Source: CAZJKO01 sp964546995 | GTDB lineage: Bacteria > Bacillota_I > Bacilli_A > RF39 > UBA660 | Reading direction: 5' to 3' | Length of the DNA: 15,271 nt | Assembly (NCBI GenBank): GCA_964546995.1 | Contig: CAZJKO010000027.1 | Location: 1-15,271 of the forward strand | Shown: in pieces, positions 6,358 through 12,793 of the stretch | How the letters are laid out: the number at the start of each line of letters is the position of its first letter | Numbering within the stretch: position 1 is the stretch's first letter | Program-made: the position numbers and the translations under genes | The notes under the pieces: generated by a model | Databases searched by the model: none | What the model was told of the DNA's origin: nothing | The model's input: only the letters and a program-made list of their open reading frames with translations

Positions 6358-6386
6358 ATTTTACCATTTATTGGAAATGGATTCAA
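6358..6386 (-). promoter_or_regulatory. Promoter of the LytTR regulator gene
   Basis: Minus strand: TTGAAT (6381-6386), a 17-base spacer and TAAAAT (6358-6363), with TGG just before the -10 (extended -10). A start near 6351 gives a leader of about 33 bases. Confidence 0.65.
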
Positions 6387-6443
6387 TGTCTTATTTCGGC
6401 TCATAAAAATCTTTCATTTTCATATAATAAAATAGGTGATTAG

Positions 6444-7073
6444 ATGTATAAATTAGCTCCACTTCCATACGATTATAACGATTTGGAACCATATATAGAT
6501 GAAAGAACGTTAAACATTCATCGGAATGGACATCACCAAAAATATCTCGATAATTTGAATGCACTATTAACGAAAAATCACTATGATTATCGCCACCACG
6601 AAGAAGAATTGATCGATTATTTAGAGGAATTTCCACTCGAAGTTCGCGATGACATTTTATATAATTTAGGTGGTGTAATCAATCACAATCTCTATTTCGA
6701 TAGTATGAGTCCCAAATACCAAAACACCCCTACAAATGAATTAAAAGAAGCCATTGTATTAGAATTTGGTTCCATCGAAAACTTTGAACGAGAATTTTTA
6801 AAAAAAGCCAATCAACTAGTAGGCTCTGGATATACGTTTTTAGTTCTAAATAAACAAGGAAAATTACAATTGATTAATTTGAGTAACCAAGAAACCCCTT
6901 ATTATTATGGCTTTTACCCCATCATTGCGTTAGATCTTTGGGAACATGCCTATTATCTAAAACATCAAAATCGAAAAGATCAGTATTTAAAAGATTTTTT
7001 TGCTGTCATCGACTATGATAAAGCCGACAAAAGATATGTAGAAGCCAAAAGAAAACTAGAACATATTGCTTAA
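6444..7073 (+). CDS. sodA: Superoxide dismutase, Mn/Fe type
   Basis: A 209-residue cytoplasmic enzyme of normal family length that converts superoxide to oxygen and hydrogen peroxide. The N-terminal helical part carries LPYDYNDLEPYID and the gateway Tyr34. The four metal ligands are H26, H81 (in GGVINHNLYF), D164 and H168 (in LDLWEHAYYLKHQNR). The Gln that supports the metal site is at 149 (SNQETP), not in the N-terminal domain, and Gly77 is present; both favour manganese or dual-metal use over iron only. GGTGAT lies 3 bases before the ATG. TATAAT at 6423-6428 is too close to this ribosome site to be a comfortable -10, so the promoter is not settled. It probably shares a transcript with the pentapeptide gene 37 bases downstream. 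Confidence 0.93.
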   Translation: MYKLAPLPYDYNDLEPYIDERTLNIHRNGHHQKYLDNLNALLTKNHYDYRHHEEELIDYLEEFPLEVRDDILYNLGGVINHNLYFDSMSPKYQNTPTNELKEAIVLEFGSIENFEREFLKKANQLVGSGYTFLVLNKQGKLQLINLSNQETPYYYGFYPIIALDLWEHAYYLKHQNRKDQYLKDFFAVIDYDKADKRYVEAKRKLEHIA

Positions 7074-7109
7074 TGATAAAAAAAGAGCTATCATGGAACA
7101 AGGTGATAG
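7073..7109 (+). promoter_or_regulatory. Overlapping hairpins at the sodA-pentapeptide gene junction
   Basis: ATGATA (7073-7078) pairs with TATCAT (7089-7094). The overlapping CTATCA (7088-7093) pairs instead with TGATAG (7104-7109), which covers the ribosome site AGGTGAT of the next gene. The two hairpins cannot form together. The first begins at the last base of the sodA stop codon, so ribosomes finishing sodA would disturb it. Pairing is seen; a role in coupling translation is inferred. Confidence 0.35.
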
Positions 7110-7110
7110 T

Positions 7111-7767
7111 ATGAAAAAGAAAACAATTTTAAAACCAACGATCAAAAAACAATTGCAAACGTTTACTGACGAATTATTAGAGCAAGATTATATTGAACAC
7201 TGTTTATTTTCGAAAGAAATAGAATCGCTTTCTTTTGAAGAAAAAGAATTTGTCGGATGTCGTTTTGAAAATATCGTATTTAACGAAAATGCTTTTTATA
7301 AAGTCGATTTTATCGATTGTGAATTTCTTCACTGTGATCTATCCAACTTAGATGTATCCAAAAGAAGTATTCATCGTGTAACATTTGATCATTGTAAATT
7401 AGTAGGAACGGATTTTTCAAATGCATCACTTCAAGATGTAACTTTTTTAACATGCAATGTATCTTATGCTAATTTTGCTCAAGCAGATCTTTTTGATACG
7501 TTATTTCAATTTAGTTCGCTTAAAGCAGCAAGTTTTCAAAATGTAGCATTTAAAAATCTAATCTTACAAGAATGTGAATTAAATGAGAGTGAATGGCATC
7601 ATACCAATTTAGCAGGATTAGATTTGCGTGAAAATAGAATAGAAGGAGCCCGTTTTACAAAGGACCAATTAAAGGGAGTAATAGTGACAAGTGAACAGGG
7701 ACTTGAGTTGTTAACGTTATTTGATATTGTCCTATTAGATGAAGAAAGAAAAATGAATTTAGATTGA
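7111..7767 (+). CDS. Pentapeptide-repeat protein
   Basis: A 218-residue protein. Residues 1-45 are a basic, helical lead-in. From about 48 to 183 it follows the five-residue pattern with a hydrophobic or aromatic residue at the centre (CRFENIVFNENAFYKVDF, TDFSNASLQDVTF, ANFAQADLFDTLF, NLAGLDLREN), which folds into a four-sided right-handed beta helix. Residues 184-218 form a helical cap. The length equals that of Qnr proteins, which mimic DNA and protect gyrase from quinolones, but pentapeptide proteins have many roles and I see no Qnr-specific loops. The start at 7111 is chosen for the AAGGTGAT site just before it; ATGs at 7066 and 7093 lack one. It probably follows sodA in an operon. Confidence 0.8.
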   Translation: MKKKTILKPTIKKQLQTFTDELLEQDYIEHCLFSKEIESLSFEEKEFVGCRFENIVFNENAFYKVDFIDCEFLHCDLSNLDVSKRSIHRVTFDHCKLVGTDFSNASLQDVTFLTCNVSYANFAQADLFDTLFQFSSLKAASFQNVAFKNLILQECELNESEWHHTNLAGLDLRENRIEGARFTKDQLKGVIVTSEQGLELLTLFDIVLLDEERKMNLD

Positions 7768-7792
7768 AAAAGAAGGAAAGTTATGGTATAGT
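7764..7792 (+). promoter_or_regulatory. Promoter of the two-gene membrane-protein operon
   Basis: TTGAAA (7764-7769, overlapping the stop of the gene before), a 17-base spacer and TATAGT (7787-7792), with TGG before the -10. The expected start is near 7799. Confidence 0.6.
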
Positions 7793-7809
7793 TATCATAG
7801 GGTGATAAC
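7791..7809. promoter_or_regulatory. Perfect inverted repeat over the -10 and ribosome site
   Basis: GTTATCA (7791-7797), spacer TAGGG, TGATAAC (7803-7809). It starts inside the -10 and ends at the base before the ATG, so it covers the transcription start and the GGGTGATA ribosome site. It could be a repressor site or, in a longer transcript, a hairpin hiding the ribosome site. Confidence 0.4.
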
Positions 7810-8223
7810 ATGTTTATTAAGAGTTATTATGAAGAAATTGTATGGTTTGTTCTAATTCCTTTATTTATTGTATTGATTGTATTTGGACTAGCTTTGATTA
7901 TTACCTCGCGAAAGAAAAATAAACAGAATGAAGGACTCTATAATTATCGGGCAAACTTTTGGAGTTCGATGATAGGAATTCTCTTTGGAGCATCCCTTCT
8001 AGCTGTATCCATTGGCTTTTCGTATACGTTTATAAAAACCATCTATTTAAATCATCTCGAAGCAAATTATCCATTTGTCTTAATTCTTCTTTACCTTTTT
8101 CCACTGGTACCATTTGGTTTTCTCATTTACTTTATCGTCCATCTCATGAAAACCTTAAAGTATTCTGATAAAGTAACAGAAGAAAAAAAAGAGGAAGATT
8201 TATGGATAGAAGAAGGAGAATAA
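7810..8223 (+). CDS. Unrecognised membrane protein with three helices
   Basis: A 137-residue protein with membrane segments at about 11-32, 52-76 and 86-114. A basic loop RKKNKQN follows the first helix, and a strongly acidic, charged tail (122-137) lies at the C-terminus. GGGTGATA lies 3 bases before the ATG. I do not recognise the family. Its stop codon is one base before the ATG of the next gene, whose ribosome site GAAGGAG lies inside this gene, so the two are probably translated together and may act as a pair at the membrane. Confidence 0.7.
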   Translation: MFIKSYYEEIVWFVLIPLFIVLIVFGLALIITSRKKNKQNEGLYNYRANFWSSMIGILFGASLLAVSIGFSYTFIKTIYLNHLEANYPFVLILLYLFPLVPFGFLIYFIVHLMKTLKYSDKVTEEKKEEDLWIEEGE

Positions 8224-8224
8224 A

Positions 8225-8704
8225 ATGAAAACAAAAGAAAAAAGAAAAAAAGATATTGTCGATATTTTAGTTTATATGGCTATGGTATGTTTTATGTTAT
8301 TGATCATCTTACCACCTGTCCTTCGTTTAGTTATGCCAAAAGAAGAAGAGCAATTTACGAAAGATGAAGTTGCAGCCCTCATCTGCAATAAGCAGGATAC
8401 CTATGATGCCTACTTGTTAAAAACGACAATACGAACCAATTATAAAAACGATCAACCCATGATGATTAAAATGACTTTTACGGATACATCGGGAATGGAA
8501 AACCCTTATCAAATGATCATAGATCAATTAAAAGCAATGAATGGTATACTAACAGAAGAAAAAGATGGCTTGATTAATATAACGATCCCAGAATCCGTAT
8601 TAAATCAAAATATCGATAACTCCATATTAAAAAACTATGGAAAAGAACTAAAAACACAACAGGAATATTACGAACAAGAAGGAATGACCTGTGCAAAATA
8701 TTAA
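8225..8704 (+). CDS. Unrecognised single-pass membrane protein with two outer cysteines
   Basis: A 159-residue protein: a very basic start (KTKEKRKKD), one membrane helix (about 13-36), then an outer domain. That domain has alternating strands (TTIRTNYKND, MMIKMTFTDT, GLINITIP) and two cysteines, C54 and C156 (EGMTCAKY near the end), which could form a disulfide. The pattern of a Cys just after the membrane and a closing MTC recalls small outer domains of Firmicutes lipoproteins, but there is no lipobox and I cannot name the family. It ends 3 bases before a strong terminator and forms a two-gene operon with the membrane protein before it. Confidence 0.7.
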   Translation: MKTKEKRKKDIVDILVYMAMVCFMLLIILPPVLRLVMPKEEEQFTKDEVAALICNKQDTYDAYLLKTTIRTNYKNDQPMMIKMTFTDTSGMENPYQMIIDQLKAMNGILTEEKDGLINITIPESVLNQNIDNSILKNYGKELKTQQEYYEQEGMTCAKY

Positions 8705-8706
8705 AG

Positions 8707-8729
8707 GACGCAAAAGTTTGCGTCTTTTT
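8707..8729 (+). terminator. Rho-independent terminator of the membrane-protein operon
   Basis: GACGCAA (8707-8713), a 4-base loop, TTGCGTC (8718-8724) and then TTTTT. A GC-rich, textbook hairpin right after the stop codon. Confidence 0.9.
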
Positions 8730-8797
8730 CCATGTTTGTAGGAGCGCACTTTCTAACTTTTGCATATAAAAATAATAAGGGAGGAAGTGTGAATTAA

Positions 8798-9145
8798 ATG
8801 GATATATTGGTAACCGAAAAATTATGGGATTTGTTATTGATTAGTTTAACCTTTTCTATCTTTTTAATGGCTTTAATTCAAAAAATCAAATCGTTAGAAG
8901 AAGTAAGAAAACCATGGCAAGTGTTATTGTTGAACCTATTCTTTTCATTTACGATGGGTATTCCCTTTGGCATGGAGTTTTTTGCATTACCACTAGATCA
9001 AGCCATATGGATTGGTGTCTTTGGCTTCATTGGTGCACCTAGCATATATGAGGTATTGAAAAGTCAAAACATCATTAATTATACCCCGAAAACAACAAAA
9101 AAAGATTATGTTTGTGTTCCAATAACCAACGAAATACCAAGATAA
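8798..9145 (+). CDS. Small three-helix membrane protein, holin-like in layout
   Basis: A 115-residue protein with membrane segments at about 9-28, 41-60 and 66-86 and a short charged, probably cytoplasmic tail (90-115, KTTKKDYVCVPITNEIPR). The size, the basic loop between helices 1 and 2, and the segment IWIGVFGFIGAPSIYEVL resemble small holin-like proteins of Firmicutes and their phages, but no other phage gene is present, so this may be an ordinary housekeeping membrane protein. GGGAGG lies 13 bases before the ATG, unusually far; an in-frame stop (TAA) directly before the ATG excludes an earlier start. No clear promoter was found, though a terminator on each side makes it a single-gene unit. 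Confidence 0.6.
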   Translation: MDILVTEKLWDLLLISLTFSIFLMALIQKIKSLEEVRKPWQVLLLNLFFSFTMGIPFGMEFFALPLDQAIWIGVFGFIGAPSIYEVLKSQNIINYTPKTTKKDYVCVPITNEIPR

Positions 9146-9168
9146 AAGGCCTCTACGAGGTCTTTTTT
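9146..9168. terminator. Two-way terminator shared with the ger operon
   Basis: AAGGCCTC (9146-9153), loop TAC, GAGGTCTT (9157-9164), then a run of T. On the minus strand the same hairpin is followed by TTTT. It begins at the last base of the plus-strand gene and overlaps the stop codon of gerB, so it serves both converging transcripts. Confidence 0.85.
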
Positions 9169-10217
9169 GTCCATAGATCTTGTAATAAAGCAAGAAAAGA
9201 GAATAGAAAAAAGGTAATGATCAAAATAAATAGTAAACCACGAAGCGGAATCGCAAGGCGATGGCTTAAAAATAGTAAAATGACTAACGTAATAGCGAAG
9301 AGAATTTGTGGCTTTGGTAGAGCAAAAGAAGCAATGCCAGTCTTTAAGAATTGCAAAAGAAACGAAAGAGTAACCGTAATATCGAAAAACCATTGGATAG
9401 AAAGAATTCCTTCTACTCGTTCAATAAAATGAAAATAAGAAATTTTCTTTAAAATAGCCGTTTCTGGATAAGAAAAATAAGTAGCAAGATCAATTCCTAA
9501 ATTTCCAAGAATAACGAGAAACACAAGAAAAATGGAAAAACAGGCCAAAAGATAGCCAAAGATAGTGGCTTTTGTAAGGTTCTTATGGCTCCTTACGTGT
9601 TCGCTTGGGACAAGTGTAAGTAAAAAAAGAGGAACGCTACTAGCTAGCGAATAAAGGAAAGCACTCTCTAAAGTAGCAGGAAAAGAATGATGGAAAAACG
9701 GTTTTAATAAATGGGGATCAAATTGTGGGGATAGACCAATCAAACTTAAGAAAAAAAGGAACAACCAGATAAACCCAAATATTTCAGCGCATCTAGCAAT
9801 CGTTTCAATTCCATTTTTACTCATCACATAAAAGGTGACAAGAAGCGAGATCAAGATAATGAAATAACTGGTATCTTTTAAATAGTTGATACAAACGTAA
9901 CTAGCGAGAGACGAAAGAAGAAAACTCCCCAAAAAAACACTCGAAATCAAAATAATAATTTTTAAAAGAAACGCAAAAGGGGAAGAAAATCTTACATCGA
10001 TGAATTCAAAAATAGGACGTCCTCTTTGTCTTTTTCTAAGAAAAGAAAAAAGGATCAAAGGTAGAAGACCAATGAGTGTACCAATAAAAATACTAATGAG
10101 AGAACTTTCTTTGCTGATAGATAAAACAAGGGGAATAAGCCCTGTAATAAGAAACGATCTCGTCATAAAAAAAGTTAGAATAACTGATTGAAATAACCCA
10201 ATTCGCGTCTTTTTCAT
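9153..10217 (-). CDS. gerB: Germinant receptor B subunit (Spore_permease / GerAB family)
   Basis: A 354-residue integral membrane protein with about ten helices, the usual length and shape of the GerAB family, which is related to amino-acid permeases (APC superfamily). Family features are the short start (GLFQSVILTFFMTRSFLITGLIPLVL) and, in the last third, FIERVEGILSIQWFFDITVT, matching the conserved R-x-E-x-I-x-x-x-x-W-F region. This subunit lies in the spore inner membrane and is thought to bind the germinant. AAGGAG lies 7 bases before the ATG. The first 4 bases overlap the end of gerC, so translation is coupled. It is last in the A-C-B operon. The symbol is generic: the germinant and the paralogue group are not readable from sequence. 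Confidence 0.9.
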   Translation of the reverse strand: MKKTRIGLFQSVILTFFMTRSFLITGLIPLVLSISKESSLISIFIGTLIGLLPLILFSFLRKRQRGRPIFEFIDVRFSSPFAFLLKIIILISSVFLGSFLLSSLASYVCINYLKDTSYFIILISLLVTFYVMSKNGIETIARCAEIFGFIWLFLFFLSLIGLSPQFDPHLLKPFFHHSFPATLESAFLYSLASSVPLFLLTLVPSEHVRSHKNLTKATIFGYLLACFSIFLVFLVILGNLGIDLATYFSYPETAILKKISYFHFIERVEGILSIQWFFDITVTLSFLLQFLKTGIASFALPKPQILFAITLVILLFLSHRLAIPLRGLLFILIITFFLFSFLALLQDLWTKKTS

Positions 10218-11260
10218 GATTCTTCTCCTTTTTGATTTGAATTTAAAAGCATATTAAGATGAACATCGATATCGAATGTTACATGAGAAAACAAATGATG
10301 CTTGATGGTTTGGTAATAAGATGGATTTTCTTTCCGAATAAAACTAGCAAATCCTAAAAAATTGGTTTGCTCCGTTTGTGCTTTTGTTAAAAGAAGCAAG
10401 ATTTGCGTCTTGAGGTAATCTTCACACTCTTTCAACACCTCTTGACGATTTTTGTTTAACCGATTTAAAACTAAAATCACATTCCCATCTACTTCATAGG
10501 TAAAGTGATCGTTCTTTACGTTCTTTCTCGTATGGATAAAGTCACTTTTTACAATAATATCGTGATTGGAAAAAGAAAAAGATAGATTATTTCCTTTGTT
10601 TTCTAAAATGTTATAAATGCGAGACTCCTCTTTCGTAAGAAACGATATTTTGGTTTTCTCTTTAAAATAAGCATAACCATCTGCTTCTATCGTACCTTGA
10701 TCGAGTTTGATGACAGGTAATATAGGATCTATCCCATCTTCGAATACACGTCTTGCAAAATCTTCAAAACGAAGAAAAGAAGTAATTCCATATTCTTCTT
10801 CATTAATCGAAATCAAATCTTGAATAGAAGAGGTGTGACTAGTATCAGAAAGAATCTCTTTAGGAGAACAGTCTTTGGTTAGAATGGTAAGAAAAGAACC
10901 ACGTGCTTCATCATTTTTAAGAAAAAAGTCGATGGTCGAATCGAGATCTTCCTCTAATACCTCCTTACTGAGTAAGAGCACTTCTAAATGGGAAAGATAG
11001 ATTTTTTTAGAAGACTTCAAATAGAGATTATCGATCGCTTCGGAAATTGTCGATCCCGTTGCTTCATAAAATTTACGCATTTCTTCTTCATCATCTTCAT
11101 TCTTTTTGGCATCGATCATATTGAGCGTAACCAAAAAAGTATCTTCTATTTTCTCAATTCCCATCGTTTCGATGATTCCCAGTTCATTTAATTCGGTATA
11201 ATTGATACATCCTGTAAAAAAGATCATCATAACAAAGAGAAACAACATTTTTTTATACAT
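10214..11260 (-). CDS. gerC: Germinant receptor C subunit, lipoprotein (GerAC family)
   Basis: A 348-residue lipoprotein with a signal peptide (1-17) and lipobox FTGC, giving lipid-modified Cys18 as the first mature residue. CINYTELNELGII (18-30) matches the conserved C-x-x-x-x-E-L-N-x-L of GerAC proteins. The rest follows the family pattern of three alpha/beta domains, including the region around KIYLSHLEVLLLSKE (about 85-99). It sits on the outer face of the spore inner membrane and assembles with the A and B subunits. The ATG follows the gerA stop by 2 bases, and its GAGGT ribosome site lies inside gerA. Length is normal for the family. Confidence 0.92.
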   Translation of the reverse strand: MYKKMLFLFVMMIFFTGCINYTELNELGIIETMGIEKIEDTFLVTLNMIDAKKNEDDEEEMRKFYEATGSTISEAIDNLYLKSSKKIYLSHLEVLLLSKEVLEEDLDSTIDFFLKNDEARGSFLTILTKDCSPKEILSDTSHTSSIQDLISINEEEYGITSFLRFEDFARRVFEDGIDPILPVIKLDQGTIEADGYAYFKEKTKISFLTKEESRIYNILENKGNNLSFSFSNHDIIVKSDFIHTRKNVKNDHFTYEVDGNVILVLNRLNKNRQEVLKECEDYLKTQILLLLTKAQTEQTNFLGFASFIRKENPSYYQTIKHHLFSHVTFDIDVHLNMLLNSNQKGEES

Positions 11261-11262
11261 GA

Positions 11263-12690
11263 TTATCGACCTCGAATTCTATTTTTTGTCGTTAAAAGAG
11301 GATTTCTTTTTTTGATTTTGCCATTGTTAGGAGTTTTAATAATGGCATCTTTTTGTTCACTTAAAATAATAGGGGCAAACGGTGCTAAATAGGGTTTACC
11401 GAAGGTATGTAAACTAGCTAACCGGGAAAGAAGGAGGACACCACCAAGATAGACACCATATAAACCGAAGACGGTAGCAAAGATCATCATGATAAACCGC
11501 CACCACCTAACCGCAGAAATTAATTCGACGGAAGAAAAGACAAGTCCGCTAATGGCCGAAATGGAAGTGACGATGATCATGATAGGAGAAACGATCCCAG
11601 CACTAACAGCAGCATCCCCTAAGACCAAGCCCCCTAAAATCGATACAGCAGTTCCCATATTGGAAGGCATTCGAGTATCACTCTCCCGCAAAATTTCAAA
11701 CGAAATACTCATAAGCAGAGCTTCAATTAAGGCAGGAAAGGGAACACTTTCTCGCTGCATGGAGAAACTGATCAACAAATGAAGGGGAATCGCATCGTGA
11801 TTGTGTGTCGTAATGGCAATGTAATAAGCCGGAATAAAAATAGCAATAAAGAAAGCAAGCAAGCGAATAATACGAATAAAAGTAATGTTGATCGGCTTTT
11901 GATAATAATCATCTGTCGTATGAAAAAAATCGATAAAAAAACTAGGAACAATCAAAACGTAAGGACTATTGTCGACCAAAATAACAATCTTTCCTTCGAG
12001 TAAACTCATCGCCGCTCGATCTGGTCGTTCGGTAGATAACACCGTCGGAAAAATAGGATTTGCTTTAACCTCCAAACGTTCTTTCAAATAACCGCTATCT
12101 AAAATACCATCGATAGTAATAGAATCTAATTTGTCGATAACATCCGAAAGAAGATCATCCTCTACAATGTTTTCCATATATAAAACGCCAACTTTCGTCT
12201 GACTCTCTTTTCCAATCGTCTTTGTCTTCATCCACAAATGAGAACTTTTAATTCTCCGACGAATAAGCCCTAAATTCGTATTAAAGTGTTCATTAAAAGC
12301 ATCTTTTGGTCCTCTGATCGTCGGTTCGTCACTCGCTTCACTAATGCCTCGATTGAGTCCTGCTCGAACTTCGATAGCAAGTGTTTGATTGGGTAACAAA
12401 ACAATCGCAAAACCACTATATAAAAGCGTTAAAATCTCTTGGTAATCATCGACTTCTTTAATGTTATTATCGGGAAGGTAAGAAGAAAGATAAGAGAAAA
12501 AATCAAAAGAACCTACCTCGTTTAACACTCTCGTAATGGCTCTTAAAATATAATCGTTAATTGCATTCGTATCCGTAAGCACCTCATTAGAAATAACGGT
12601 GATCTGTTGTGCTCCAACAAGCAACGGTTTAAAAATAAAATCATCACTATTTCCCGTATCTTTCTTAATTCTCTCCACCAAATCCTGCAT
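11263..12690 (-). CDS. gerA: Germinant receptor A subunit (GerAA family)
   Basis: A 475-residue spore germination protein. The N-terminal soluble domain (about 1-245) carries IRGPKDAFNE (125-134) and ERPDRAA (221-227), both diagnostic. The membrane domain (about 270-425) carries PFPALIEALLMSISFEILRE (317-336) and GGLVLGDAAVSAG (353-365). The C-terminal tail (445-475) is basic. A subunits form the core, possibly an oligomeric ion channel, of the germinant receptor. AGGTGG (12698-12703) lies 7 bases before the ATG. It is first in the operon, behind a sigma-G-type promoter at 12714-12743. SpoVAF is a close relative, but the gerC and gerB genes directly downstream favour a true receptor. Confidence 0.94.
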   Translation of the reverse strand: MQDLVERIKKDTGNSDDFIFKPLLVGAQQITVISNEVLTDTNAINDYILRAITRVLNEVGSFDFFSYLSSYLPDNNIKEVDDYQEILTLLYSGFAIVLLPNQTLAIEVRAGLNRGISEASDEPTIRGPKDAFNEHFNTNLGLIRRRIKSSHLWMKTKTIGKESQTKVGVLYMENIVEDDLLSDVIDKLDSITIDGILDSGYLKERLEVKANPIFPTVLSTERPDRAAMSLLEGKIVILVDNSPYVLIVPSFFIDFFHTTDDYYQKPINITFIRIIRLLAFFIAIFIPAYYIAITTHNHDAIPLHLLISFSMQRESVPFPALIEALLMSISFEILRESDTRMPSNMGTAVSILGGLVLGDAAVSAGIVSPIMIIVTSISAISGLVFSSVELISAVRWWRFIMMIFATVFGLYGVYLGGVLLLSRLASLHTFGKPYLAPFAPIILSEQKDAIIKTPNNGKIKKRNPLLTTKNRIRGR

Positions 12691-12713
12691 ATGTTATCCA
12701 CCTACTTTAATCT

Positions 12714-12743
12714 TATTATGCGAAAATCTTTAAAAATCTATAC
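12714..12743 (-). promoter_or_regulatory. Sigma-G-type forespore promoter of the ger operon
   Basis: Minus strand: GTATA (12739-12743) fits the sigma-G -35 pattern G-[ACT]-A-T-[AG]. After exactly 18 bases, CATAATA (12714-12720) fits the -10 pattern CAT-N-[ACT]-TA. Known ger operons are transcribed in the forespore by sigma-G, so position and sequence agree. The start would be near 12706, only a few bases before the ribosome site, which is short. Confidence 0.65.
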
Positions 12744-12761
12744 TTCTAGTTAAGAATTCGC

Positions 12762-12767
12762 TATAAT
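12762..12767 (+). promoter_or_regulatory. -10 box of the rRNA methyltransferase gene
   Basis: A perfect TATAAT, 16 bases before the GAGGTG ribosome site. The hexamer at the -35 distance (TATACT, 12739-12744) is poor and overlaps the -35 of the divergent ger promoter. Confidence 0.45.
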
Positions 12768-12793
12768 AAAACTAAACGAAACGAGGTGTAACC

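Noticed and set aside
6423..6428. TATAAT considered as the -10 of sodA
   Set aside because: Transcription would start at or inside the ribosome site (6434-6440) and no -35 is present, so it was not listed as a promoter.
9112..9432. Plus-strand open frame opposite gerB
   Set aside because: It lies antisense to a clear family member and crosses the two-way terminator; Lys/Arg-rich composition comes from the opposite strand.
11489..12003. Two plus-strand open frames opposite gerA
   Set aside because: Antisense shadows of gerA, which has all family motifs on the minus strand.
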